A DNA stretch of 64,000 bases, from the NCBI RefSeq assembly GCF_014174395.1, contig NZ_JABEQD010000007.1:62001-126000 (forward strand). Reading direction: 5' to 3'. The position numbers were made by a program, and so were the translations under genes. Below, piece by piece: positions 1 through 8,339 of the stretch. The notes under the pieces were generated by a model, which was given only the letters and a program-made list of their open reading frames with translations, had not been told where the DNA came from and ran no database searches. This DNA is from Gluconacetobacter aggeris (GTDB lineage Bacteria > Pseudomonadota > Alphaproteobacteria > Acetobacterales > Acetobacteraceae). The first letter of the stretch is position 1. Each line of letters begins with the position of its first letter.

Positions 1-1
1 C

Positions 2-259
2 CTTCACCGCCATCCGGCGGTGCTCGAGGCCCTCGTCATCGGCGTCCCCGACCCCTATCGCGGCCAGGCACCCAAGGCGTTCGTCACCCTGCGCCCCAAT
101 TCCACGGCAACACCGGCCGACCTCGCAACCCACCTGGAGCAGTATATCTCCAAGATCGAACGCCCGCGCGAAATCGTTCTTCGCGACTCCCTGCCCAAGA
201 CGCTCATCGGCAAACTGTCACGAAAGGACCTGAAAATTCAGGAAGGAATCACAGACTGA
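2..259 (+). CDS. Acyl-CoA synthetase (AMP-forming), C-terminal fragment
   Basis: This is the last 85 codons of a gene that begins before the window. It matches the C-terminal AMP-binding_C domain of the ANL superfamily (acyl-CoA ligases), which thioesterifies fatty or other carboxylic acids to CoA via an acyl-AMP. The visible signatures are GVPDPYRGQAPKAFV and the terminal PKTLIGKLSRKDL, whose first Lys after the Gly-rich turn is the usual catalytic adenylation lysine. The substrate cannot be told from this piece. The frame is open to the window edge, so the gene is truncated by the window and not broken. A stem-loop follows the stop. Confidence 0.85.
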   Translation, partial: LHRHPAVLEALVIGVPDPYRGQAPKAFVTLRPNSTATPADLATHLEQYISKIERPREIVLRDSLPKTLIGKLSRKDLKIQEGITD

Positions 260-275
260 GGATCGATGATGCGGA

Positions 276-312
276 AAGCCCATGCCGGCCCGGTCCGCGG
301 CCCGCTGGGCTT
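276..312 (+). terminator. Stem-loop after the acyl-CoA ligase gene
   Basis: The arms AAGCCCA (276-282) and TGGGCTT (306-312) enclose a GC-rich loop with an inner GGCC/GGCC pairing, 17 bases after the stop codon. No T-run follows, so this is a possible Rho-assisted end or processing hairpin, not a clear intrinsic terminator. Confidence 0.3.
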
Positions 313-521
313 CATCCACACTACCCGCCGGCCGGCACGGGCCGAGAGCATCGACACCGCAACGGCCAGTGCCGGAACCCTGGCCAAACCTGCCCCCTCG
401 TCAAGGCACTGGAGTGTCACAGGGCGTCGCCACCTCCGGCCCTCGCATCGGTAACGGGAGTCGCGATCCGCCGCAAAAATCAGTAAGGTGCGCTCCACCA
501 TCGCCACCAACGGCAAGAGGC

Positions 522-1163
522 ATGCCGAAAAAGACCGTACCGCCCCCCCGCACCGCCCCGCCGTCTCGGGCCCCACACCGCACACGCATGGCGCTGCTCG
601 GCGCGGCGGCATGCGGCCTGCTGCTGGCGGCCGCCGGATTGCGCACGCTGGTCCTGGACCGCCCCCATGCCACCATCGGGGGACCGTACGCGCTGACCGA
701 CGAACAGGGCCGCGCCGTCACCCAGGCCGATTTCCACGGCCACTACACGCTGATCTATTTCGGCTACACCCATTGCATCGATGTCTGCCCGCTGACGCTG
801 GCAACCGTCACCACGGCGCTCGACCAGCTCGGCCCCCGCGCAGCATCGGTCGTGCCGGTCTTCGTCACCGTCGATCCGGCACGCGATACCCCCTCGGTCG
901 TGCGCGACTATGTCGCCCATTTCTCGCCGCGCATCGTCGGGCTGACCGGCAGCTCCGCCCAGATCCAGCCGGTCCTCGCCGAATTCCACGTCCTGGCCCA
1001 CCGCCACCCGTCCATGTCGGGCGTCCCCGACGGCGCCTATCTGATGGACCACAGCTCGGTTCTCTATCTGATGGACGGCAACAACCGCCTCGCGGCAATG
1101 CTGCCGGTCGATTCCAGCCCCCAGGCCATAGCCGACCGGCTACGCACCGTCCTGAGAACCTGA
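522..1163 (+). CDS. SCO1/SenC family copper chaperone
   Basis: A 213-residue thioredoxin-fold protein, anchored or secreted by an N-terminal hydrophobic stretch (MALLGAAACGLLLAAAG). SCO proteins deliver copper to the CuA centre of cytochrome oxidase or act as thiol reductants in the periplasm. The copper site is visible as HCIDVCP (Cys-x3-Cys) after GYT, and the distal His lies in MDHSSVLYLMD. The start at 522 has AAGAGG just upstream; an in-frame ATG at 588 directly before the hydrophobic segment is the alternative. The neighbouring minus-strand metal-uptake genes fit a role in copper or iron handling. The TGA stop is the first triplet of a palindromic repeat. Confidence 0.9.
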   Translation: MPKKTVPPPRTAPPSRAPHRTRMALLGAAACGLLLAAAGLRTLVLDRPHATIGGPYALTDEQGRAVTQADFHGHYTLIYFGYTHCIDVCPLTLATVTTALDQLGPRAASVVPVFVTVDPARDTPSVVRDYVAHFSPRIVGLTGSSAQIQPVLAEFHVLAHRHPSMSGVPDGAYLMDHSSVLYLMDGNNRLAAMLPVDSSPQAIADRLRTVLRT

Positions 1164-1238
1164 GCGGACCCGCGCGCTGGCGGCGATCCGACGCGCGTTT
1201 CCGGTGCTTCGGTGCCTCATTTCCATCAAGGCCGAACG
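1161..1238 (+). repeat. Palindromic stop-codon element, degenerate copy
   Basis: The element starts on the SCO TGA and carries the shared core: CGGCGATCCGACGCGCGTTT, a degenerate GGTGC block and CCATCAAGGCCG. The second half is lost or decayed. The convergent PepSY gene ends inside it (its TGA lies in the CCTTGATGG complement). The same core recurs near 5.0, 31.8, 41.1 and 56.8 kb. Confidence 0.6.
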
Positions 1239-2575
1239 CGGCGCCCCGTCACCCATGCCGCCACCGCCAGCAGCAAAAGCGATATCCCCAATTCCGGCAG
1301 CAATACGCCCAGCAGAGCCATCACCGTAACGGCACCGACGCCCACGCGCCGTCCCGGCGAGGCGGCCGGCACGCCCCAGCCGCCCGGCGGGCGCCGCCGC
1401 AGCCACAAAATGGTCGCGGCAATGCTCATGGTCGCCAGTCCCCCGGCCACCAGCAGGTTGAGCACCTGATTGGGCCAGCCGAACAACTGCCCCTCATGCG
1501 CCGCCACGCCATAGCCGACGGCACGATCGACCAGCCCCTTGCCCGCAAAATCCTGCCGCGACAGCACGGTTCCATCCGGGGCAACCTGCACACTTACTCG
1601 AAGCGGCCGATCCTGCGTATCCGACCGCACCTGCCACGCCGCCCCGACCGCCGCCGGTGGCGTGACAAGCACGGGCGCCGACAGCCCCAGCCGCGCGCCC
1701 GTCGCCACCACATCATCGAGCCCGGCCAGACCATCCGGCGCGACCGCCTGCCCGCCGCCCATCGCCATGCCCGGCATGCCGGCCCTGCCATCCATGTCGG
1801 CATGGGCCGCGACCCGATGCCCGGCAATGGTGTCCCGCACCGGAACGGCACCGATCTCCCAATCCTGCACCGTCATCAGCCGCCCCACCCGCTGCTCGAC
1901 CGATTGCAGCGCATGCCCCCACACGAACGACCATGGCAGGCCGGACACCAGGAACAGCGCCAGGACCAGAGACAGCCAGACTCCGCTCACGGCATGCAGG
2001 TCGCGCCACCGCGCCCGCCCGGCCAGGCCAAGGCGCGGATAGAGAACGCCCGCCAGCCCGCTGCGCCCCCGCGGCCACCACAGATACAGGCCGGTGACGA
2101 TCAGCACGATGGTCCAGGACGCGACCATCTCCATGATGACCGACCCGACATTGCCCAGCAGCAACTGCCCATGCAGCTTGAACACCAGCCGCTCGAACCG
2201 CGCCTCCTCCGCCACCTGCTTCAGGACGGTCAGCGACGACGGATCGACATAGACCCGGATCGCCTCACCGCCCCGCAGGACAATGATTCGGGCCGCGCCA
2301 TGTCCCGGGCGCGGCAGTTCATAGGCCATGAACCGGCTGCCCGGCACCACCTCCAGCGCTGCCCGCACCTCCGCCGAAGGCGCGGCCGGCGCCCCCGTCA
2401 CGGCCGGATGGTCGTAACGCCAGTCGATCAGATCGTCGATTTGCGGCTTGAACAGATAGATCGCCCCCGTCAGCGCCAGCAAGGCGACGAAAGGCAGGCA
2501 GAACAATCCCGCCAGCATATGCCAGCGCCAGATCGTCCGATAGTCGGGCCAGAAGGCGGATCGCCCCTCACGCAT
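1226..2575 (-). CDS. PepSY-associated transmembrane protein (PiuB-like)
   Basis: A 449-residue inner-membrane protein of the PepSY_TM family. These are typically encoded beside siderophore or metal TonB receptors and are thought to act as inner-membrane reductases or transport partners. An N-terminal helix (WHMLAGLFCLPFVALLALTG) is followed by a periplasmic PepSY-containing loop, a second helix (SWTIVLIVTGLYLWWPRG), further helices and a C-terminal membrane pair ending near GRRVRP. The ATG at 2575 is preferred because GGGGGAG lies 6-7 bases upstream; a TTG at 2593 is also in frame. The gene starts 15 bases after the TonB receptor stop and is very likely cotranscribed with it. Confidence 0.88.
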   Translation of the reverse strand: MREGRSAFWPDYRTIWRWHMLAGLFCLPFVALLALTGAIYLFKPQIDDLIDWRYDHPAVTGAPAAPSAEVRAALEVVPGSRFMAYELPRPGHGAARIIVLRGGEAIRVYVDPSSLTVLKQVAEEARFERLVFKLHGQLLLGNVGSVIMEMVASWTIVLIVTGLYLWWPRGRSGLAGVLYPRLGLAGRARWRDLHAVSGVWLSLVLALFLVSGLPWSFVWGHALQSVEQRVGRLMTVQDWEIGAVPVRDTIAGHRVAAHADMDGRAGMPGMAMGGGQAVAPDGLAGLDDVVATGARLGLSAPVLVTPPAAVGAAWQVRSDTQDRPLRVSVQVAPDGTVLSRQDFAGKGLVDRAVGYGVAAHEGQLFGWPNQVLNLLVAGGLATMSIAATILWLRRRPPGGWGVPAASPGRRVGVGAVTVMALLGVLLPELGISLLLLAVAAWVTGRRVRP

Positions 2576-2589
2576 GCGCCGCTCCCCCT

Positions 2590-4929
2590 TCAAAAATGCA
2601 CACGCACGCCGCCGAAGACGGCACGCGGCGACCCGGCATAGATCGACCCGGTCCGGGTCGCGAGAACCGCCGCCCCGGCCTGCGTGCCATCGGCCAGCAG
2701 CACGTCGGCAATGTTCGTCGCCCCGGCAGCGTAAGTCTGGTTGGCAAGATTCTGCACCTCGATATAGGTATGCAGCCGGTGCACCCAGCCGAGACGTTTC
2801 GGCGGATCGTAATGCAGCTCCAGGTTCACCAGTTGATAGGCCGGCGCGCGCAGGCGATTGGCATTGTCCAGCCAGTAATCGCTCCGCCAGGTCACCTCGG
2901 CATAGCCGCCCAGCCCTTCCAGCGGCCCATCGGGCTGATCGTAGAGAAAACGGGCATTCAGAAAATTCGGAACCACGCCGGGAATATTCTTGCCGCTGCG
3001 ATCGAACGCCCGCGACAGCCCGCTGCCGGACATCATTTCGGTGTAATCCGTGTAGACCTGATTATCATATGTATAGCTCAGCCTGATCCGCCCTCCCGGC
3101 AGGGCACGGCGCAGCGGCGTCCATTCCGCCCCCAGTTCGACCCCTCGATGCTCCGATGCCGGGGCGTTGAACGTAAAGGCGCTGACTGTATTGACCCCGG
3201 CCGACTGGCTGACCAGTTCATTGCGATAGAACTCGTAGAACCCCGTCGCCTGCACATCGACCCCGGCAAACGGATGCCACTCGCCCCCCAGATCGACCCC
3301 CACGCTGGTCTCGCTCTTCAGATGCGTGTTGTTGCCGTAATTCCCCTGCGGGGTCACGAACAGGTTCGACGTCGTCGGCGTGGCATAGGCGGTGCCGACG
3401 CGCGCATGCAGCGTCCAGTCCCGATCCGGCGCATAAACCAGCGCCGCCTCCGGCGCCAGGTTGAAGAAGAAGCGATTGGCCGTGATCGCGGTCACGCTCT
3501 GCCCGGTGGGGCCATACCGGTACAGGTTCTGGATCGCTCCAAGATCGGAGTAGGTGCCACCCAGCCCGATCACCGCATGCCACTGCGGCGCGAACTGCCA
3601 ATCCTCCTGGAAACGAGCACCGAGATTCCATTGATGCCCATAAGAGGTCCCGTTCAGCCCGCCCCGCGTCGCCCCGCCTGCGGGCGTGACGTTATAGACC
3701 TGCGATCCGAAATCCAGATCATCGAAACTGATGCCGCCGAACGTCGTCAAGTTCGTGGCCCCCAGACGCGCGCGGTTCGTCACATCGGTGCTGACATTAT
3801 AGGAATTGTACGGCCCGACATAACTGGCCACCGAAGTCGGCTGGTCGATATGCCGCTGGTCGTAGGTAAACTGGTTGCGCCAGGTGGTCCGGCTGTCGAA
3901 ATCATGCTCCCAGCGCAGCCCGACGATGGTCCGCCGGTCGAACCGGCCCAGCCCCGCCTGCTGCGGCGTGCGGGCCACGGTCGCACCATACCGGCCGTTG
4001 ACCAGCAGATTCACCGTGGCGCACCCCGCCGCCGCATTCGCGGCCACGGCACACCCTTGCTGGTACGGATTAAGACGATACTGCTCCAGCGACAGGCGCA
4101 GCGGCAGGAAGGCGTCGGTGACGTTGTTGATGAATTTCAGGATCAGCCGGTCCCGGTCCGTCACATTGACCCGCAGCCGCGCATTCTCGGTCGAGGTCGC
4201 GTAACGGCTGTTGGCGATAAATCCATTGCCGCGCACATCGCTGCCAAAGACCATCAGATCATAGGCTCGGCCGCCGACACCCAGCGTGACGTAATTGTTG
4301 AACATGCCGAAACTGCCGAAATCCGACCCCAGCTCCAGCCCATGGATATCCGCGCCATTCCGGGTGCGGAAATTGATCGCGCCATTGATCGCGTAATTGC
4401 CGTACACGGTCGAGGCCGGCCCCTGGAAGACATCGACACCGTCATAGGCATGCGGATCGATCAGGTCCGACCGCGCCGTGCCGTCCGGCTGCGTGACCGG
4501 AAACCCATCCTCCAGCACCTGGATATTCTTCAGCCCATAGGATTGCCGGTCTCCCGACCCGCGCACCGAAACGACGACATCGCGCGGCCCGTTCCCCGCG
4601 ACGAAGCTGACGCCGGGAACGGTCACGACCATATCGGCCACACTCTGCCCGACCTGGTTGGCAAAGCTGCTCCGCTCGGCGCTGTAGGTCGTCTGCCCGG
4701 CCGGCCGGATGGTCGCCGGCCCGCGGGCCGAGCCCGTCACGGTAATCCGCTCGGCCGGCGGCGCCACGGGTACGACCGGGACCGAACGCTTGGCGGGCTG
4801 CCGCACGGGCGGGGTGGCGGCGTGATGGTCCGTTTCGGCCGACTGGGCAAACGCGGCATGGCCGCACGCCAGCACCAGCGCGCTGGCCATCGCACCCGGC
4901 AGGCGGGTATGGATGATTCTGATAGGCAT
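2590..4929 (-). CDS. TonB-dependent outer-membrane receptor
   Basis: A 779-residue TonB-dependent receptor that imports a metal chelate or similar ligand across the outer membrane using TonB-ExbBD energy. It has a cleavable signal (ALVLACGHAAFAQ), a plug domain with the usual VPGVSFVAGNGPRDVVVSVR and LEDGFPVTQPDG motifs, and a barrel ending in the aromatic terminus VRVHF typical of outer-membrane proteins. The ATG at 4929 is chosen because the signal peptide begins there; longer in-frame extensions run through the upstream palindromic element. Context (DUF2946 upstream, PepSY downstream, SCO across) suggests copper or iron as cargo; this is inference. Confidence 0.92.
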   Translation of the reverse strand: MPIRIIHTRLPGAMASALVLACGHAAFAQSAETDHHAATPPVRQPAKRSVPVVPVAPPAERITVTGSARGPATIRPAGQTTYSAERSSFANQVGQSVADMVVTVPGVSFVAGNGPRDVVVSVRGSGDRQSYGLKNIQVLEDGFPVTQPDGTARSDLIDPHAYDGVDVFQGPASTVYGNYAINGAINFRTRNGADIHGLELGSDFGSFGMFNNYVTLGVGGRAYDLMVFGSDVRGNGFIANSRYATSTENARLRVNVTDRDRLILKFINNVTDAFLPLRLSLEQYRLNPYQQGCAVAANAAAGCATVNLLVNGRYGATVARTPQQAGLGRFDRRTIVGLRWEHDFDSRTTWRNQFTYDQRHIDQPTSVASYVGPYNSYNVSTDVTNRARLGATNLTTFGGISFDDLDFGSQVYNVTPAGGATRGGLNGTSYGHQWNLGARFQEDWQFAPQWHAVIGLGGTYSDLGAIQNLYRYGPTGQSVTAITANRFFFNLAPEAALVYAPDRDWTLHARVGTAYATPTTSNLFVTPQGNYGNNTHLKSETSVGVDLGGEWHPFAGVDVQATGFYEFYRNELVSQSAGVNTVSAFTFNAPASEHRGVELGAEWTPLRRALPGGRIRLSYTYDNQVYTDYTEMMSGSGLSRAFDRSGKNIPGVVPNFLNARFLYDQPDGPLEGLGGYAEVTWRSDYWLDNANRLRAPAYQLVNLELHYDPPKRLGWVHRLHTYIEVQNLANQTYAAGATNIADVLLADGTQAGAAVLATRTGSIYAGSPRAVFGGVRVHF

Positions 4930-5000
4930 CGACTCAGACCTGAAAGAACGATACGAAAACCCACCGCGCCAGAGGCGCAGGGGTCGCGGGAACGTATGTC

Positions 5001-5112
5001 GAGCCTGATTGGAAATACGCGGCGGCAAGCGAAAGCAGCCTCGATGGCCGGTCGCCGCGGAGCACAGAAAACGCGCGCAGGACACCAGCACAAATCGTCA
5101 ATCAGGCCCTCA
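5001..5112 (-). repeat. Palindromic stop-codon element between DUF2946 and receptor genes
   Basis: Read on the minus strand it starts on the DUF2946 TGA. Its arms are GAGCCTGATTG (5001-5011) and CAATCAGGCCCTC (5099-5111), pairing with a two-base bulge. Inside is a diverged version of the core, with GGAGCACAGAAAACGCGCGC matching the GGAGCACAGGAAACGCGCG of the other copies. It occupies most of the gap to the receptor start. Confidence 0.65.
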
Positions 5113-5508
5113 GGCCTGAGCGGGCGGCCCCTGGGGGTAAAGGCTGAAACGGTGCTGGAAGGGCGGCCCGCGCACGGGCGGAAACACCCAGCCCATCCCG
5201 CTTGCGACGACGGCGCGGACCATGAAAGCGGCACCGCCCACCGTCAGGGCGGGCGTATCAAGCGCCTCGGCAAGCAGGACGAACCCGTCCGCATGCCCCT
5301 CGCCATGATGCGACCCATCGGGGCCCGGCGTCACAGGATGACCGCTGTCGCAGAACACCGACAGGCCGGCCAGTTGCGCCAGCGGATCGTCGAACGCGGC
5401 CTGCGGGCTCGCCAGCCCGCCGAGCGCCAGCCGCGCGACCAGCGCAAGCAGGACCAGCGGCCATGCGGCCCGCCACCTCGCTCCCCTGTCACGCATCGCA
5501 ACCATCAT
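5110..5508 (-). CDS. DUF2946-type small secreted protein
   Basis: A 132-residue protein with an N-terminal hydrophobic signal/anchor (WPLVLLALVARLALGG) and a Cys/His-rich middle: FCDSGHP, then SHHGEGH. This matches the architecture of DUF2946 proteins, which have no settled function but often sit beside TonB receptors and copper genes. The Cys and His residues are plausible metal ligands. A second in-frame ATG at 5496 may be the true start. It is the first gene of a probable operon with the receptor and the PepSY protein. A Pho-box-like tandem repeat lies about 43 bases upstream. Confidence 0.7.
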   Translation of the reverse strand: MMVAMRDRGARWRAAWPLVLLALVARLALGGLASPQAAFDDPLAQLAGLSVFCDSGHPVTPGPDGSHHGEGHADGFVLLAEALDTPALTVGGAAFMVRAVVASGMGWVFPPVRGPPFQHRFSLYPQGPPAQA

Positions 5509-5550
5509 TTGCTCTTAGGCACTTTCTCCTGGCCTGCCTAGCGTATCCAT

Positions 5551-5574
5551 ACTGTCATAAACACTGTCATAAAC
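5551..5574 (+). promoter_or_regulatory. Perfect 12-bp tandem repeat, Pho-box-like
   Basis: ACTGTCATAAAC occurs twice head to tail (5551-5562, 5563-5574) in the divergent region between the DUF2946 operon and the acidic small protein. CTGTCAT direct repeats are the PhoB half-site, but here the period is 12 bases, whereas the classical Pho box repeats every 11. It is therefore either a variant Pho box or the site of another tandem-binding regulator. Confidence 0.5.
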
Positions 5575-5676
5575 CGGGGAACCCGCGCCCGCATCACCGT
5601 CGCGGCATTTTTTCCCTTCCTTTTTTGGCGGCTTCGTCCATACGTCGGCCGTCCAGCAGGAAGAAGGGGGGACATC

Positions 5677-5922
5677 ATGGAAGACGAAAACGACGTGATC
5701 GTCGGCTATCTCGTGATCAAGGAGATCGGCGACGACGAAGTCCAGTTCTGGGACCCGGAAGCGGGCTGGAACGACGACCCGGACGACGGCAAGCTGTACG
5801 AGACCGAGGAAGAGGCCGAGCGTGACGCCGAGACCCTCCGCGCCGGCAACAACGACACCATCACCGTCGAGCCGGTCTACGGCGACGATGGCGAGGAAGA
5901 GGAAGAAGACGAGGACATCTGA
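5677..5922 (+). CDS. Small acidic protein of unknown function
   Basis: An 81-residue protein, strongly acidic, with a C-terminal Asp/Glu run and no Cys, signal or membrane segment. I do not recognise the family. It is probably real: AGAAGGGGGGAC forms a strong ribosome-binding site just upstream of the ATG, codon use fits the high-GC pattern, and a perfect stem-loop follows the stop. The alternation of hydrophobic and charged residues in its first half (IVGYLVIKEIGDDEVQFW) suggests a small beta-rich fold. It stands alone, divergent from the DUF2946 gene and sharing the Pho-box-like repeat region. Confidence 0.7.
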   Translation: MEDENDVIVGYLVIKEIGDDEVQFWDPEAGWNDDPDDGKLYETEEEAERDAETLRAGNNDTITVEPVYGDDGEEEEEDEDI

Positions 5923-5924
5923 TC

Positions 5925-5978
5925 CCATCCCGGCGGCGCCTCCGATCCTCCGACAGGCCGGAAGCGCCGCCGGGATGG
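5925..5978 (+). terminator. Perfect 15-bp stem-loop behind the acidic protein gene
   Basis: CCATCCCGGCGGCGC (5925-5939) pairs perfectly with GCGCCGCCGGGATGG (5964-5978) around a 24-base loop, starting two bases after the stop codon. There is no T-run, so it may protect the 3' end or act in Rho-dependent termination. Confidence 0.5.
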
Positions 5979-6320
5979 CCACCCGACTGGGCCGCCAGTG
6001 ATGAACCGCCCACCACCTTTACGCAGTGCCCGCCGGTTCGAAGACGATCCGACACGCCGGTCCTATGTATTTCCCACATTCCAAATATATGTCAGGCATA
6101 GCCCTCTCTGGCTCTTCATGCGCACCAACGCGCGGTTCCGGGCCGGATTTCTCGAGGCCGATGGTCGAGACAGCGTTCCATGCGGCAATTCACGTATGGC
6201 GTGTCCGCCAAAGCGTATTGCGCCGTTGCTGGATTACAGAAAGATCGCCATAATAAACTTTGCGATCTTCTGCTACAAACAGAACCTCAGTTGGGCAGAC
6301 CTATTAAAATAGAGACGGAA
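5979..6320. other. Gene-free stretch at the left edge of the glycan island
   Basis: Composition shifts here from GC-rich to AT-rich. Short open frames exist (for example around 5998-6312) but have no recognisable product and no convincing ribosome-binding site. It probably holds the promoter of the following glycosyltransferase gene; no clear -35/-10 pair could be assigned. Confidence 0.4.
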
Positions 6321-8018
6321 ATGGATATCAAGATTTACGTATGCCACCATAAAGAGGGTCCGATTTTCAGGAATGAATTTTTTGAGCCGATCCAGGTTGG
6401 AAAAGCCATTTCCGCTCACAATATCAATGGAATAATCGGCGACGATACGGGAGAAAACATCTCTCACAAAAACAGGGAATGGTGCGAACTGACCGCCATT
6501 TACTGGATATGGAAGAATACGAATCATGATTACGTCGGAATAAACCACTATCGTCGTTACATGAATTTCGCAAAAGATTCTGCAAACAAAACATTACTTC
6601 TCGATAAAAACATCGATTTTCTTCTTTATTGCTCCCAGTATATAGAGGAAATTTGCAAAAATCATGACATCATCACATCTCCATTATGCAAGGTTCATCA
6701 GGTCGGCTCCCCCGCCAGCGGGCAGACATTATACGAAAACTATCGCCTCAATCATTTCGAAAGCGACCTGGAAACGACCCTTTCGATCATCAAAAATACC
6801 CATAAAGACTATTATGAGGCCAGCCGTCTCTCCCTGGGACTCGATTTCTGTTTTTTTGGCAATATGCTCCTCATGGGGAAGGATCTATTTGACGAATATT
6901 GCAATTTCATTTTCCCCGTTCTCTTCGAGGTCGAAAAAACCATCGACACGACATATTATGATTATTACCAGAAAAGAGTCTTCGGATTCCTTGCCGAGAG
7001 ATTAAGCAATATATTCGTCATGAAGAAACATCTGTTCGGCGAAAAAAAACGTATTTATCATGCCGGTCAGATCTCTCTGCCGAATTTCGCGAAGACCTAT
7101 GATTTTTCCTTCCTGTTCAAAAAAACAAGATCCGAATCCCGGAATGAGGAAGCAGAATCGCCTGTCGGATATGGCGGAACAATGCATATCGTCATCTCGT
7201 TCGACGATGCGTATATGGAACAGGCCGTTACATCCATCCATTCCCTGACAAAGAATTCAAAAAACCCCGAAAAGATGTCTTTCCACGTCATCCACGACAA
7301 CAGGTTGGGTGAACGGAATATTTCGAATATCGAAAAGACGTTCCCGAACGTTTCATTCAGATTCTACGATGTGGAAAACGATCCCCTACCCGATGTTTTC
7401 CCAAAAAACAGGGCCCATATCAGCAAGAACACATATTATCGACTGATCATACAGGACTTTCTTCCCGCTGAAGTGGAAAGACTGATCTATGTCGATCTTG
7501 ATACCGTGATCTGCGACGATATAACCCAGCTCTGGAATACGGATCTTGGCGACAAGATCATCGCCGGCTGCGCCGATGAAGGCGGCCTGACACAATCCCG
7601 CAAACTCTTCGGCCGCCTGCACAACAAAAATTATATCAACGCGGGAGTATTCATATTCGAGATCAAAAAAGCGAAAGAAAAGTATAAAAATCTGAGATTC
7701 CTCTACATAGAATCCTTCTCGAAGAACATGAGGAACGTTACCCTGCAAGACCAGGATATCCTCAATATTTCCTTCAAGGATGATATATATCTTCTCCCCC
7801 TGCGCTGGAACGTCGGGTCCAGAATATATGGAAACAATGAAATCGATTGTGCATATTCTGCCACGGAAGAAAAGGCCGCCGCAGAAAATCCGGCGCTGAT
7901 CCATTTCACGGGCGAAGAGAAACCGTGGAAAGAGACATCGAATCATCCGCTGAAGACGATCTATTTCTTTTATCGGGACGAAGCCATGCAGCTCTTCCGG
8001 AATCGTATCCAAAGGTAG
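6321..8018 (+). CDS. Two-domain glycosyltransferase, DUF4422 fused to GT8
   Basis: A 565-residue cytoplasmic enzyme. Residues 1 to about 260 match DUF4422, a glycosyltransferase-like domain of capsule and LPS loci (IKIYVCHHKEGP at the start, then WCELTAIYWIWKN and DYVGINHYRR). From residue 288 (MHIVISFDDAYMEQAVTS) a GT8 domain of the LPS galactosyl/glucosyltransferase type follows, with the DxD metal site at residues 392-394 (YVDLDTVICD) and a late HFTGEEKPW motif. The ATG at 6321 is chosen because DUF4422 starts there with a purine-rich AGAGACGGA upstream; the frame stays open further up without supporting signals. The gene is markedly AT-richer than the housekeeping genes, consistent with transfer. 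Confidence 0.88.
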   Translation: MDIKIYVCHHKEGPIFRNEFFEPIQVGKAISAHNINGIIGDDTGENISHKNREWCELTAIYWIWKNTNHDYVGINHYRRYMNFAKDSANKTLLLDKNIDFLLYCSQYIEEICKNHDIITSPLCKVHQVGSPASGQTLYENYRLNHFESDLETTLSIIKNTHKDYYEASRLSLGLDFCFFGNMLLMGKDLFDEYCNFIFPVLFEVEKTIDTTYYDYYQKRVFGFLAERLSNIFVMKKHLFGEKKRIYHAGQISLPNFAKTYDFSFLFKKTRSESRNEEAESPVGYGGTMHIVISFDDAYMEQAVTSIHSLTKNSKNPEKMSFHVIHDNRLGERNISNIEKTFPNVSFRFYDVENDPLPDVFPKNRAHISKNTYYRLIIQDFLPAEVERLIYVDLDTVICDDITQLWNTDLGDKIIAGCADEGGLTQSRKLFGRLHNKNYINAGVFIFEIKKAKEKYKNLRFLYIESFSKNMRNVTLQDQDILNISFKDDIYLLPLRWNVGSRIYGNNEIDCAYSATEEKAAAENPALIHFTGEEKPWKETSNHPLKTIYFFYRDEAMQLFRNRIQR

Positions 8019-8339
8019 ACCGGGAACGTGAGCGACCCCGATACCCCAATGCGGCAGCCAGGGTCGTGCGTTTCCGAATCAGGGCAATAGAGCAGCGTTG
8101 CCCACCGCGAACCCGGAAGAAACGCCCGTCACGCCCCCTCCGACGCGCGTTCCGGGTCAGAGGGGCAAAGCCCTATCTCGACCGTTTCGCGTCCTTCAAC
8201 GTTTGCAGAATTTCGGTGGCATCCCCAGAGACGTGATCCGGCCGAAGAGAGTTCCCTTAACGGGCTGACATCGTTGGCTTTTCCATGAGGCATGAACTGT
8301 TCGATTGATCCGGGAGCATCCGCACCCGTATTCGATTTC
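8019..8339. other. Gene-free stretch between convergent glycosyltransferase genes
   Basis: A GC-richer stretch between two AT-rich genes. It contains GCGTTTCCG and CGCGTTCCGG blocks faintly like the core of the palindromic element, but no arm pairing could be followed. No gene or clear terminator seen. Confidence 0.35.

Noticed and set aside
2596-5541. 981-codon plus-strand frame opposite the TonB receptor
   Set aside because: Antisense shadow; the minus strand encodes a complete receptor with signal, plug and barrel.
8019-8339. Another copy of the palindromic element between convergent glycosyltransferases
   Set aside because: GCGTTTCCG and CGCGTTCCGG are suggestive, but there is no start on a stop codon and no arm pairing.
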